The translations under genes and the position numbers were made by a program. From assembly GCA_965601955.1 (NCBI GenBank), contig OZ271855.1, positions 1,550,001 to 1,614,000 of the forward strand: a stretch of DNA of 64,000 nucleotides. The letters are read 5' to 3'. Shown here piece by piece: positions 32,157-41,743 of this stretch. The stretch comes from RHLJ01 sp965601955 (GTDB lineage Bacteria; Bacteroidota; Rhodothermia; Balneolales; Balneolaceae). The notes below the pieces were generated by a model that made no database searches, was not told the DNA's origin, and saw only the letters and a list, made by a program, of their open reading frames with translations. Each line of letters begins with the position of its first letter. The first letter of the stretch is position 1.

Positions 32157-34562
32157 CTAAAACCAATTACTAAGAAGGGAGTGGATGGAGTCCTTTGAAA
32201 TGGGCTTAGTTACGAAATCATCCATGCCAGCTTCGAGGCATTTTTCTTTATAGCCAGGAAGAGCGTTGGCTGTCATTGCTATTATTTTGGGATTGAATGG
32301 AAGGTCTTTTTTTCGTTTTCTAATTTCTCTTGTAGCGTCAAGGCCGTCCATGACTGGCATTTCCATATCCATAAAGACGAGGTCATACTTCTTTTGAGAA
32401 ACCATTTCTATAGCCACTTCTCCATTTTCTGCAATATCAGGCGCTATATCAAATTGCTCGAGAATCCTGGTAGCTACTTTTTGATTAATCCTGTTGTCTT
32501 CTGCGATTAACACAGAAAGTTGATCGAATGAAGTGGCTACTGACGGATTTTCAACTGGCAATGTATCCTGCAAGTCCTCTTCATGAACAGCAGCAGAGGC
32601 TTCCGTGTTTAATTTTTCAAACACCTTGATGGTGAATGTGAACTTTGTTCCTTTATGTTCTGTACTTGATACTTCAATAGTGCCTCCCATTAATTCAACC
32701 AGCCTTTTGCTAATTGCCAGCCCTAGTCCTGTTCCTCCATATTTTCTTGTAGTGCTTGCATCAACCTGAGAAAAGCTTTCAAAGAGCTGTGGTAGTTTAT
32801 CATCCGGAATCCCAATTCCTGTATCAGTAACCTCAAATTTTAATATGGATGCATCGGCTTTTTTGGAAACTGAACTTACTTCTATTGATACTTGTCCCTC
32901 TTCTGTGAACTTAACTGCATTGCTAACGAGGTTTAGCAGGACCTGTTGTAACCGGGTAGAGTCTCCAATAACAAGTACCGGAACTTTACTATCGATCTCA
33001 TAAGAAAGCATAACATCTTTGTTGTCAAAGGTGTGGGAGTTTACATCTACCACATTTTGAATTAGTTTTTGCAGGTCAAATTCCTTGTTCTCCAGCTCTA
33101 CCTTTTCGGATTCTATTTTTGAGTAATCCAAAATGTTGTTAAGGATGCTAAGAAGAGTTTCCCCACTGCTTTTAATGGTCTTGGAAAACTCTTTCTGCTT
33201 TTCGTTTAACTCACTTTCTGATAGAAGCCCCGATAAACCAATTACCGCATTCAATGGAGTCCTTATTTCGTGACTCATTGTTGAGAGGAATTGTGATTTT
33301 GCACGAGAGGATTCTTCCGCTTGTTCCTTAGCAGTTTTTAAAGTGTCAGCAAAGCGATAAGAAAGAACCAAAGATTGAAGCCCAAAAAAGAAGAGATAAC
33401 CCAGGAAACTCATCAACAGGTATTCCTCAATAATTCCGAAATACACCAGAATGATATTTAGAAATACCAGGAAAACCACGCCAGTACTGGCAACCGCAAA
33501 TCGAGCCCCTACATTTTTATTTATTGCAGCTTGTAGGTATACCCAAAAAGCATATACCATATACGATGAGACTACGATGATATATGGGTTCACCAGATAA
33601 GAAAAAATAGAAGGAGGAAGTAGTATTGCTGCAGCAGCGAAAAAGAGGGAAATACCTCTAAAAATATTGATGAGTATATTGGAAGTCTCCAGTGGATAGA
33701 GCTTTAAGGTATATGTTCCAAAAAAATAACCTGCTAAATAAAGAGTAAGGTATTCTAGTTTAACTGTGAGAAGCCAGGGAAGGTCGGGTAGAAGATAATG
33801 CAGGGGGTATGGGCTATATCCTACAATGCGGTAGCTATATACAATACAGAACAAAGCAAAATAAAGTATTGCCTTGTCATTACGTCCAAAGAAGTAGAGC
33901 CCGAAAAAGAACAAGCCTGCCATTAGCAGAGCACCTGTAAGAACAAAAGAATACCCATATTCTATGGTTCTCGATTTGTATAACCGATCTGCATTGCCAA
34001 TGCTTAAAGGTAAATAAGCACCTCCGTTAGTGTAGCCAAAATTAGCAACATGTAATACCAGGGATAAGGTATCAGAACCATTACTTATTAATGATTTAAC
34101 CTGGGGAAGCCAATAAGGTGAGTATTCAGACTTGTTTTGTGATGGGTTTCCATTTGAAGAAATTTCCTCACCATTTACAAATAGTCGATATGAGGAATAA
34201 AAATCAGGTATATCAAGAGCAATAGGAGGGTGGCCTGGGGGCAGAACTAGTGTTAGCGTATAGGTTGCTACTCCTTCCGTAGATAAGTCGTCATCCAGGT
34301 CCCATGTGGATGCAAAGTCCCGATAGATGTCATGTTCATTTAAAGCTACTTCAGAAGGATCAACTAGCTGATCCCAGTAAAATCCCCAATCCCCGTCAAG
34401 AGTCACTACCTCATGTACACTGAAATCATGATTAGAAAGGTCAATAAAACCTTTTGAAACTGTAGGCTGAGCAGCCACAGTTTGAATAAAGAAAGTAAGG
34501 GGCAGTACACTTAAAAAACCCAGGTACTTTAGTGTGGTACTAGCCCTATAAAAAAATGTCAA
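32157..34562 (-). CDS. hybrid histidine kinase with 7TMR-DISM sensor (second of a pair)
   Basis: An 801-residue hybrid sensor. Residues 1-30 are an export signal; about 35-195 form a periplasmic jelly-roll of DISMED2 type (DLSNHDFSVHEVVTLDGDWGFYW, LFVNGEEI). Seven membrane helices follow (about 202-402), then DHp (STMSHEIRTPLNAVIG, His431), HATPase (NAVKFTEEG, GLGLAISKRL) and receiver with phosphoacceptor Asp in VFMDMEMPVMDG. DISM sensors are thought to respond to extracellular carbohydrate or other small ligands. It starts with an ATGA overlap to the paralogue at 34559-36949, so the two are cotranscribed and probably signal together. Confidence 0.93.
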   Translation of the reverse strand: MTFFYRASTTLKYLGFLSVLPLTFFIQTVAAQPTVSKGFIDLSNHDFSVHEVVTLDGDWGFYWDQLVDPSEVALNEHDIYRDFASTWDLDDDLSTEGVATYTLTLVLPPGHPPIALDIPDFYSSYRLFVNGEEISSNGNPSQNKSEYSPYWLPQVKSLISNGSDTLSLVLHVANFGYTNGGAYLPLSIGNADRLYKSRTIEYGYSFVLTGALLMAGLFFFGLYFFGRNDKAILYFALFCIVYSYRIVGYSPYPLHYLLPDLPWLLTVKLEYLTLYLAGYFFGTYTLKLYPLETSNILINIFRGISLFFAAAAILLPPSIFSYLVNPYIIVVSSYMVYAFWVYLQAAINKNVGARFAVASTGVVFLVFLNIILVYFGIIEEYLLMSFLGYLFFFGLQSLVLSYRFADTLKTAKEQAEESSRAKSQFLSTMSHEIRTPLNAVIGLSGLLSESELNEKQKEFSKTIKSSGETLLSILNNILDYSKIESEKVELENKEFDLQKLIQNVVDVNSHTFDNKDVMLSYEIDSKVPVLVIGDSTRLQQVLLNLVSNAVKFTEEGQVSIEVSSVSKKADASILKFEVTDTGIGIPDDKLPQLFESFSQVDASTTRKYGGTGLGLAISKRLVELMGGTIEVSSTEHKGTKFTFTIKVFEKLNTEASAAVHEEDLQDTLPVENPSVATSFDQLSVLIAEDNRINQKVATRILEQFDIAPDIAENGEVAIEMVSQKKYDLVFMDMEMPVMDGLDATREIRKRKKDLPFNPKIIAMTANALPGYKEKCLEAGMDDFVTKPISKDSIHSLLSNWF

Positions 34563-36949
34563 TTGCTTGGGTTAACTTCTTGATTTATTGATGTCGGGAA
34601 CCACTTGGTCAAAGCAGTTTCCATAGAGGCTAAGGTAATTGGTTTTGAGATAAAGTCGCGCATCCCTGCTTCAAAACAACGGGCGCGGTCTTCGGCAGAA
34701 ACATTAGCCGTAATTGCAATTATTACCGGATTTGAAGCCTTAGCTCCTAACTTGATAATATGTTCTGTGGCTTCTATTCCGTCCATCTCAGGCATTTCCA
34801 TATCCATAAGCACAAGATTATATTCTTTTTGTTGTACTTTTTCCACAGCTTCGAAGCCATTAGAAGCAATATCGGAGTTAAAACCAAGCCGCTCCAAAAC
34901 CTTTTGAGCCACTTTCTGATTTATAGGATTGTCCTCAACTATTAGGATAGAAATATTTTCTCTGGGCTGCTCGCCTACCAATTTTGTTTTCTTGGATTCA
35001 ATTTCTGCAATCAGCTTTTTGGAAACCGGACGTGGGGTAATGGTAAAGTAAAAAGTAGTACCAGTACCTTCCTTACTTTGAACCCAAATTCTACCTCCAA
35101 GTCCTTCAATTAGGCGCTTACTAATCGCCAGGCCAAGTCCTGTGCCCCCATACTTTCTATTTCTATCAGCATTTATCTGGGAGAACCGGTCAAATAACAG
35201 GTTCATTTTGCTTTCAGGAACTCCAATACCGGTATCCTTTACTATAAATAGGATTTGGTTTTTTTCGGAAATAGACTCAGTAGTGGTTACCTGAACAGAG
35301 ATTTCCCCTTCATCAGTAAACTTTATCGCATTTCCTATTAAGTTGATGAGTACTTGTTTTAGCCTGGCTTCATCAGTCTCGATATAGTCCGACAAAGAAT
35401 CATCAAACCGGAAGCTCAGCTTCACTTTTTTAGGGTCAGTCAGGGAACCAAGTACCTTTACGGTTTCAGCAAGCATCGTCGGAATGTGGGTAGCCGAGTA
35501 ATCAAGTTCTACATCAGAAGATTCCAGCTTTGTGAAATCGAGAATATTATTAATGATACTCAGCAAGTTCTCACCACTCTTTTTTATGGTTTTTGCGTAG
35601 TCTGTTTTCTCTTTTTCGGATTTACTTTCCAACAATAATTCAGAGAAACCTATTACGGCATTAAGTGGCGTCCGTAATTCATGTCCCATGGTAGAGAGGA
35701 AATGTGTTTTAGCGATGGATGCAGATTCTGCTTCTTCCTTAGCAACTTTAAGAGTATTAGAGAACTGGTAGGATAAGGTTAGTGACTGGAGGAAAAAGAA
35801 TGCGATATAGCTTATGAAACTAATCACTAACATTTCTTCCAAAATCACAAAATAATCAAGAGAATCGAAGATAAAGATGAATAAAAGCAGGATTACGCTT
35901 GCAAAGGCGAAATTTGATCCAGGTCGGTTGTTTAATTTTGCCCTCACCATTACCAGAATACTATAAGTCACATAGAAACAAAGGACTACAAAGAAGAGGT
36001 TAATAGTGGAAGTAAAGTAGAAGGTCGGAAGTACAATACAGCCAATGCTGAAGATGGCAAATATTATGTTAAAAGCATCCATTACATACTTTATTCCTTC
36101 TTCAGGATAGAGATGCTTGATATACAACCCAAAAAAAGCAGAGGAAAGGTATAATGATAAGTATTCTATCTTGGTAGTTACTACCCATGGGAGATCAGTA
36201 AGCAAAAAATGTATGCTATAAGAGTCGGTGCCTATAACCCGATAGCTATAAGCAAGGCAGAATAGGGCAAAATAGAGGATGGTCATCTCATCCCTTCCAA
36301 AAAAGAACAAAGCAAAAAAGAATAATGCCGCCATGACCAGGGATCCCGTGAGTAGAAAATTATACCCTAGCTCTGTTTGATGATCTTTTGTTAGTTGTTC
36401 TTGGCTCCCGAGTGTTAAAGGGTCTTTGATGCCCCCCTTACTATGCTCAAAGTTTGCTATTTGGAGTGTTATATCAATTTCTCTTTGATCATCAAGATTA
36501 AGCGGAACCGTTAAGGGCAGCCAGAAAGGGGAGTATTCTTCTTTAGAGGTTGCAACTGTTCCATTTCTGGAAATTAATTCGTCATCTATATATAAAGCAT
36601 ATGAGGTATAAACATCCGGCATATGGATGGCGAGCTTCGGGTAGTTATCGGGTAGTAGGATTTTCAGTCTGTACGTAGCATAGCCAAAGGAGCCTAATTC
36701 TTCATAGTTATTCCAAAGATGGGGCATTGGTACAAGTTCAGGCACAGACCTGAGCGGAGTCTCTGGAGGAAGTAGTTCATTCCAAAAAAACTGCCAGTCA
36801 CCTTCTAGCGTAAGAGGTTTAGAATTATTGAAATTATAATTGCTAAGATCTAATACACCCCGTTCAGAAATAGGCTGTGCCTTACCCGTATTCCCAACAA
36901 GCAGAAAAAGCAAACAAACTCCAAATGTAACCCGAAATAGAAATTTCAC
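34559..36949 (-). CDS. hybrid histidine kinase with 7TMR-DISM sensor (first of a pair)
   Basis: A 796-residue paralogue of the downstream gene with the same layout: export signal (about 1-25), periplasmic jelly-roll (DLSNYNFNNSKPLTLEGDWQFFW, ALYIDDELI), seven helices (about 195-395), DHp with His423 in STMGHELRTPLNAVIGF, HATPase (GTGLGLAISKRLIEGLGGRI) and receiver (LVLMDMEMPEMDG). The sensor halves are clearly related but diverged, as expected after an old tandem duplication. There is no separate output regulator next to it, so downstream partners must be elsewhere. Confidence 0.93.
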   Translation of the reverse strand: MKFLFRVTFGVCLLFLLVGNTGKAQPISERGVLDLSNYNFNNSKPLTLEGDWQFFWNELLPPETPLRSVPELVPMPHLWNNYEELGSFGYATYRLKILLPDNYPKLAIHMPDVYTSYALYIDDELISRNGTVATSKEEYSPFWLPLTVPLNLDDQREIDITLQIANFEHSKGGIKDPLTLGSQEQLTKDHQTELGYNFLLTGSLVMAALFFFALFFFGRDEMTILYFALFCLAYSYRVIGTDSYSIHFLLTDLPWVVTTKIEYLSLYLSSAFFGLYIKHLYPEEGIKYVMDAFNIIFAIFSIGCIVLPTFYFTSTINLFFVVLCFYVTYSILVMVRAKLNNRPGSNFAFASVILLLFIFIFDSLDYFVILEEMLVISFISYIAFFFLQSLTLSYQFSNTLKVAKEEAESASIAKTHFLSTMGHELRTPLNAVIGFSELLLESKSEKEKTDYAKTIKKSGENLLSIINNILDFTKLESSDVELDYSATHIPTMLAETVKVLGSLTDPKKVKLSFRFDDSLSDYIETDEARLKQVLINLIGNAIKFTDEGEISVQVTTTESISEKNQILFIVKDTGIGVPESKMNLLFDRFSQINADRNRKYGGTGLGLAISKRLIEGLGGRIWVQSKEGTGTTFYFTITPRPVSKKLIAEIESKKTKLVGEQPRENISILIVEDNPINQKVAQKVLERLGFNSDIASNGFEAVEKVQQKEYNLVLMDMEMPEMDGIEATEHIIKLGAKASNPVIIAITANVSAEDRARCFEAGMRDFISKPITLASMETALTKWFPTSINQEVNPSN

Positions 36950-37001
36950 AGTATTCGCTATAGAGACATTTTAATTGCTCTAATGTATTATAAATACAAA
37001 T

Positions 37002-37028
37002 AAAAAAGCCATGGTTGGACATGGCTTT
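37002..37028 (-). terminator. terminator of the desaturase gene
   Basis: Read on the - strand, AAAGCCATG (from 37028) pairs with CATGGCTTT around a TCCAAC loop and runs into six T (AAAAAA at 37002-37007 on the + strand). It lies about 17 bases past the desaturase stop. Confidence 0.75.
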
Positions 37029-37044
37029 GAAAAAAAATAACAAA

Positions 37045-38148
37045 CTAAGCTGCGGCGGGGCTCCAGGTGAAGTTAGGATCGCCAAATTTTTTCAGTGTTC
37101 TGTAGTGTGAGGCTACGGCTGCGCTAAATGTTTCGTGGCAGTTATAAGGAATCCCAAACTCTTTAGCAGTTTCTTCCACAATAGGACTAATTTTAGGATA
37201 GTGGATGCTACATACTTTTGGGAATAAGTGATGCTCAATTTGGTAATTAAGTCCACCTATGTACCAGGAGAGAGCTTTATTTTTTCTAGCAAAATTATTG
37301 GTAGTTAGCATTTCATGGATTACCCAATGATTTTCAATCATATTATCCTCATTTGGGAGAGGATGGGTAGTTGACTCAACCACATGTGCCAACTGAAATA
37401 CAATTCCGAGAATTAGCCCAGCTACTAAATGCAGGGTTACAAAACCAATGGCAAGTTGTAATCCTGTTATATCAAGAACCATTAGAGGAAGAACGATCAT
37501 AGTTCCGTAATAGAAAATCTTAGTAATGATCAGCTTAATCCATTCTTTCCTGGGGTGCTTTTTATTCTCATATGGCCCAAGAGGAGATTTGAAGAAGTAC
37601 CAGTAATCTTTTACAAATACCCAGAAAAGGGTAGCAAGGCTATAGGTTGGGAATGCAAGAAGGTGTTGTACCCGGTTTACTGATTTGTATTCCATATGAG
37701 GTGAGAGGCGGATGTATTTAGCAACCTCTAAATCTTCATCATGACCGTGTATATTCGTGTAGGTATGGTGAATGATATTATGGGTGATTTTCCAGATGTA
37801 CCCATTAGCACCAACCAGGTCAAAGAACAAACCAAAAACATCATTAACTCTTTGGTTGGATGAATATGCACCGTGTAATGCATCATGGGCAATTGAGAAA
37901 CCAATTCCAGCCATACCAATGCCCATCACAACGCATAAAGCCCACATCACCTGAATAGAGAGAAGGCCGCTAATGATCATAGCATAGGCTCCCCAATAAA
38001 CCGTAAGTATGACAATGGTTTTGATAACCATTGCGGTGTTGGCGTGTTTTGAGAGGTTATTCTCTTCAAAATACCGGTTCACCTTCTTTTTAACAGCTTT
38101 GCTGAATTCTTGATCAATTTTATTATTGAATGTAACCAACGCAGGCAT
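37045..38148 (-). CDS. fatty acid desaturase, front-end type
   Basis: A 367-residue membrane di-iron desaturase. The three histidine boxes are present: HDALHG, HNIIHHTYTN and QIEHHLFP; the last, Q-x-x-H-H, is typical of front-end (delta-5/delta-6 type) acyl desaturases. Hydrophobic segments surround the boxes (AYAMIISGLLSIQVMWAL, LHLVAGLILGIVFQLAHV). There is no cytochrome b5 domain, so an external electron donor is needed. It should introduce a double bond in membrane acyl chains, for example in the cold. A terminator follows at 37002-37028. Confidence 0.93.
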   Translation of the reverse strand: MPALVTFNNKIDQEFSKAVKKKVNRYFEENNLSKHANTAMVIKTIVILTVYWGAYAMIISGLLSIQVMWALCVVMGIGMAGIGFSIAHDALHGAYSSNQRVNDVFGLFFDLVGANGYIWKITHNIIHHTYTNIHGHDEDLEVAKYIRLSPHMEYKSVNRVQHLLAFPTYSLATLFWVFVKDYWYFFKSPLGPYENKKHPRKEWIKLIITKIFYYGTMIVLPLMVLDITGLQLAIGFVTLHLVAGLILGIVFQLAHVVESTTHPLPNEDNMIENHWVIHEMLTTNNFARKNKALSWYIGGLNYQIEHHLFPKVCSIHYPKISPIVEETAKEFGIPYNCHETFSAAVASHYRTLKKFGDPNFTWSPAAA

Positions 38149-38215
38149 GTAGACGATTCCCTAAATTTCAAATAATTTTAAAAATACAAATTTTCGAGGT
38201 TTTCTCCATTTTTGC

Positions 38216-39415
38216 TCAAGAAATGAAGTATCCGTTTGAACTTAACCGTGTTACAAGATCGTTCCCTAATGCCGTTGAAGGAGTCAAAAACCCTGAATAG
38301 TTAAATACTGCGTCCGAGTCTAATCTGTCCACCAGTGCCAAAGCAGATTCACAGAGGAAAAAAACGGTGGCTTTATTACTTGGATCACCAGTATAAGAAC
38401 AGGATATAGAGGCTGTTTGGCCATTTTTTGAAGTAGCGACTGATGTGATCTTGAAGAATCCCTGCTCAATCGATTTTTCGCTGGGCCCTTCACCAGGTGC
38501 GGGGGCGATGCTGCGTATAAGCTTTCGGAACCAGGAAAAAGGCCCAAGTTTTTGAAGAAGTATCAGGCTCGTCATAGTAATTAGAAATGGGATAGGGTTG
38601 TACCATTTTCCTAAGCTGGCATGCTCGGAATAAGCGATACTTTTGAACAGAGGCTGGTTTCTTCCTCTGAAAATACCGGCACTCCGGTAAACAACTTTTG
38701 AGTTGATACTGCTCATAATAAACGGGGCTACCCATCTTTTTTGGGAGGAATCATAACCTGCAAAATATTGATCGGGTGTTTTTCCTATGTCCTGTTCATC
38801 TGAATCCATAGCAAGCCGTGGGTTATTCATAAGCTTGTATTCCCCGGTTTCAAATTTATTCAACATGGTCGCTATGGTTCCTCCATTCAGTCCGCCTTTT
38901 AGCGAGTAATAAGACTTGATATAAACCTCGTCTTCTGAGCTAAAGTGTTTACTTAGCATAAGCAATGATAGTTCAGCCGGGACGCTGTCGAATCCGGAAA
39001 AAGGAATAATGATAGCTCCACTTTCTTGCGCCTGTTTTTGGTACTTATCAGTCATAGATTTGATGAAGCCTACTTCCCCGGTTATATCCAGATAGTGGGT
39101 TCCCAGAGCTGCACAGCTTGAAATTACATGCTCTCCATACAATGAATATGGGCCAACAGTGGAAATAAGTATCCGGGCTTTAGATATAATATTGGAAACT
39201 TGTGCTTCATCAAGTGTATCTGCCACAAAAAGAGCTGACTCAGGAAAGTCTAACTCTGCACCTACTTGTTGAAGCCTGACTCTATTTCTTGCTGCTAATC
39301 CAATCTTAAGGTGCGCAGGGGCATTTTTTCTAAGGTACGAAGCAGCACGTTTTCCGGTAAAACCTGTAGCACCCATCAGGATGATATCGAACTCTCTGCT
39401 ATTGTTGTCTTTCAA
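38216..39415 (-). CDS. saccharopine dehydrogenase-like NAD(P) protein (enoyl reductase type)
   Basis: A 399-residue Rossmann protein resembling the trans-acting enoyl reductase/saccharopine dehydrogenase-like family: DIILMGATGFTGKRAASYL is the nucleotide site, GLAARNRVRLQ follows strand 2, and DITGEVGFIKSM, PFSGFDSVPAELSLLML and GGLNGGTIATML are the usual conserved segments. In this family the substrate is uncertain; bacterial members are involved in lipid or polyketide-like reductions, or have unknown roles. The ATG overlaps the stop of the Gfo/Idh/MocA gene (ATGA), so the two form an operon. Confidence 0.83.
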   Translation of the reverse strand: MKDNNSREFDIILMGATGFTGKRAASYLRKNAPAHLKIGLAARNRVRLQQVGAELDFPESALFVADTLDEAQVSNIISKARILISTVGPYSLYGEHVISSCAALGTHYLDITGEVGFIKSMTDKYQKQAQESGAIIIPFSGFDSVPAELSLLMLSKHFSSEDEVYIKSYYSLKGGLNGGTIATMLNKFETGEYKLMNNPRLAMDSDEQDIGKTPDQYFAGYDSSQKRWVAPFIMSSINSKVVYRSAGIFRGRNQPLFKSIAYSEHASLGKWYNPIPFLITMTSLILLQKLGPFSWFRKLIRSIAPAPGEGPSEKSIEQGFFKITSVATSKNGQTASISCSYTGDPSNKATVFFLCESALALVDRLDSDAVFNYSGFLTPSTALGNDLVTRLSSNGYFIS

Positions 39416-40380
39416 CTTTTCAGGATTTGATCTATCACTTTCATATTTGCCAATGCATCTTCAAGAGGGGTAGGGACTGCGGTATCTTCCAAAATGGATA
39501 AAGAAAATGCATCGCCTTGCAAAGTGTATTGATCACAGGTTTCAAAAAGGATCATTTCTGTTTCTCCTCCGGTGCATATTTTCAATTTTCGCGTGGCTTC
39601 ATTAGCTGCATTGAATGGGATATTAAGTTCAGCAAATCCCTTTGTGCCATAAATTATAGCATGTTGTTTATGGTCGAGTTGAGTAGAGCACATAAAACCA
39701 GCCGTTCCTTGCTCAAACACCAGTATACCTGACGCAATTCGGTCTGTTTTGAACACAGGGTCTACATCAATGTGAGATTTTACTTCGATCGGCTCACTTC
39801 CATAAATCATCCTGGAAAGATTAATGCAGTAACAACCTACATCGAGTACACCTCCACCACCTATATCGGCCTGGTTTCTCACATTGTTTGGATCGGTATT
39901 GTAATAAGTGAATACTGAATCGATATGCTTTACTTCGCCAATTCTACCTGAGGATATGACTTCTTTTAATGCTTCCCATTGTGGATGAAAGCGATACATA
40001 AAGGCTTCCATTACCTTTAAATGTGTGTATTTCTTCGAAGCAGTGATCAGTTTTTCAGCTTCATTAGCATTTAAACCGATGGGTTTTTCACATAACACAT
40101 GTTTTCCGGCTTCCAGGGCTTTTATTGTCCATGAAACATGCAAATGGTTTGGGAGGGGATTGTAAATTGCATCTATTTCAGGATCGGAAAGCAATTCCTC
40201 ATATGAACCGTAGTATGTGGGAATTCCCAATTCTATTGTTGTGTTTTTGGCATTATCTATGTTTCTGGATGCTATAGCGGTTATTTCGGAGAGTTCTCCC
40301 TTTTGCATAGAAGGGATTACATTTTTAACACCAATTTTAGCTGTACTAAGTACTCCCCATTTGATTTTCTTTTTGCTCAT
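39412..40380 (-). CDS. Gfo/Idh/MocA family oxidoreductase
   Basis: A 322-residue NAD(P)-dependent oxidoreductase. N-terminal Rossmann features include KWGVLSTAKIGVKNVIPSM and ITAIASRNIDNAKN; the catalytic Lys is in HVLCEKPIGLNANEAE, and the substrate-side segment is MEAFMYRFHPQWEALKE, typical of trans-1,2-dihydrobenzene-1,2-diol/xylose dehydrogenase-like members. It should oxidise or reduce a sugar or cyclitol in the cytoplasm, with no signal peptide. It is translationally coupled to the saccharopine-like gene; their shared role is not evident. Confidence 0.93.
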   Translation of the reverse strand: MSKKKIKWGVLSTAKIGVKNVIPSMQKGELSEITAIASRNIDNAKNTTIELGIPTYYGSYEELLSDPEIDAIYNPLPNHLHVSWTIKALEAGKHVLCEKPIGLNANEAEKLITASKKYTHLKVMEAFMYRFHPQWEALKEVISSGRIGEVKHIDSVFTYYNTDPNNVRNQADIGGGGVLDVGCYCINLSRMIYGSEPIEVKSHIDVDPVFKTDRIASGILVFEQGTAGFMCSTQLDHKQHAIIYGTKGFAELNIPFNAANEATRKLKICTGGETEMILFETCDQYTLQGDAFSLSILEDTAVPTPLEDALANMKVIDQILKS

Positions 40381-40444
40381 TCTGGAAGTATTTTCTTACC
40401 TGTTAGGGCATTAGTATAAGAGTTAATTATTGATTTTTTGTGAA

Positions 40445-41740
40445 ATGATTGAAAAGGACAAAAGTCTAAAGTTGGTTGACAGATTTCTTGCTCTAATGAT
40501 AGTTTTATTATTGCTGTCTCCCGTTTTGTATTCCCAACCTGCAGCATTAGGCCATTTTGAGTTAGAGACCAAGCGGAATAACTCGCTTAAAATGGATCTG
40601 AAACTCTATAATAACCTGATTGTAATTCCTGTGATTATTAATAGTTCGAGGGATACGCTAAATATGATTTTGGATACCGGGGTTGCGAGAACCCTGATCA
40701 CTGGCCTCCCTAATGGCGAGGTAGTTAATCTTAATTTTACAAGAAGGGTAAAAGTAGAAGGTCTCGGAGAAGGGGAATCTATTAATGCCTTCTATTCAAA
40801 TGGCAATGAGGTAATAATTGATCGTACTACCGGGCGTGAACAGGAAGTATTAGTGCTTGAAGAGGATATCTTTAACCTCTCTACACTTTTGGGAACGTAT
40901 GTACATGGACTTATTGGCTACAGTGTATTTAAAGATTTTATTGTCGAAATCGACTACAGGTACCGGTGGGTAAAATTCCATGACTATGAAAAGTTCAGGT
41001 CTAAATTCTATAAGAAGGGTAGAAGTTCCGGCTGGGAACAAGTTCCACTAACAATTAGAGGCGGGAAGCCATATGTAAGTGCTACTATTACTCAAACAGA
41101 TGGGACAAAGGTTGATGTAAACTTATTAATAGATACCGGTGCAAGTAAAGCTATTTCACTCTATCACTCCGCAAATGAAGACATTTATTTGCCCGAGAAA
41201 AGGATTCGGTCATTTCTAGGTAATGGGCTTAGTGGTGAGATAAACGGATATCTGGGATTAATCAAAGAAATTCAGATTGGAGATTACAGTTTTAATAATG
41301 TTGTGGCTACATATCCGGATGAGGAGGGAATAAAAAGAGCCCTTGTTTTTAGCGACCGAGATGGGAGTTTAGGTTCGGAGTTAATGAGAAGGTTTAAAAT
41401 CATGTTCAACTACAGAGATAGTACCATGCTCATTCAGCCATCCAGGTTTTTTGATGATGAATTTTCATATAACAAAAGTGGAATCGAAATAGCAACTCCA
41501 TTCCCCAGAATTCAGCTTTACCAGGTAACACACGTTCGGGAAGGTTCAATCGCTGATGAGTCAGGTATTAGGGAAGGGGACTTTATAACCGAGATTAATG
41601 GTAAAACTTCTTCAAGCTATACACTCAATGAAGCACTTAACGTTTTTACCAGGAGTTCTTTGGAGAAGCTTCGATTAAAGCTTGTCAGGAATGACAGTTC
41701 ATTCAGAAAAGAACTTGACCTTGTAAACGAGTTGGAATAG
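40445..41740 (+). CDS. exported aspartyl protease with PDZ domain
   Basis: A 431-residue protein with an export signal (FLALMIVLLLLSPVLYSQP). Two retropepsin-type active-site motifs occur: MILDTGVARTLITG (about 70-83) and LLIDTGASKAISLY (about 235-248), so one chain should form both halves of the catalytic pair. A C-terminal PDZ domain follows (REGSIADESGIREGDFITEINGK, about 365-430). Family members are widespread in Bacteroidota, with unknown substrates in the periplasm. ATG 40445 is preferred to an upstream TTG at 40430. Confidence 0.87.
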   Translation: MIEKDKSLKLVDRFLALMIVLLLLSPVLYSQPAALGHFELETKRNNSLKMDLKLYNNLIVIPVIINSSRDTLNMILDTGVARTLITGLPNGEVVNLNFTRRVKVEGLGEGESINAFYSNGNEVIIDRTTGREQEVLVLEEDIFNLSTLLGTYVHGLIGYSVFKDFIVEIDYRYRWVKFHDYEKFRSKFYKKGRSSGWEQVPLTIRGGKPYVSATITQTDGTKVDVNLLIDTGASKAISLYHSANEDIYLPEKRIRSFLGNGLSGEINGYLGLIKEIQIGDYSFNNVVATYPDEEGIKRALVFSDRDGSLGSELMRRFKIMFNYRDSTMLIQPSRFFDDEFSYNKSGIEIATPFPRIQLYQVTHVREGSIADESGIREGDFITEINGKTSSSYTLNEALNVFTRSSLEKLRLKLVRNDSSFRKELDLVNELE

Positions 41741-41743
41741 TAA

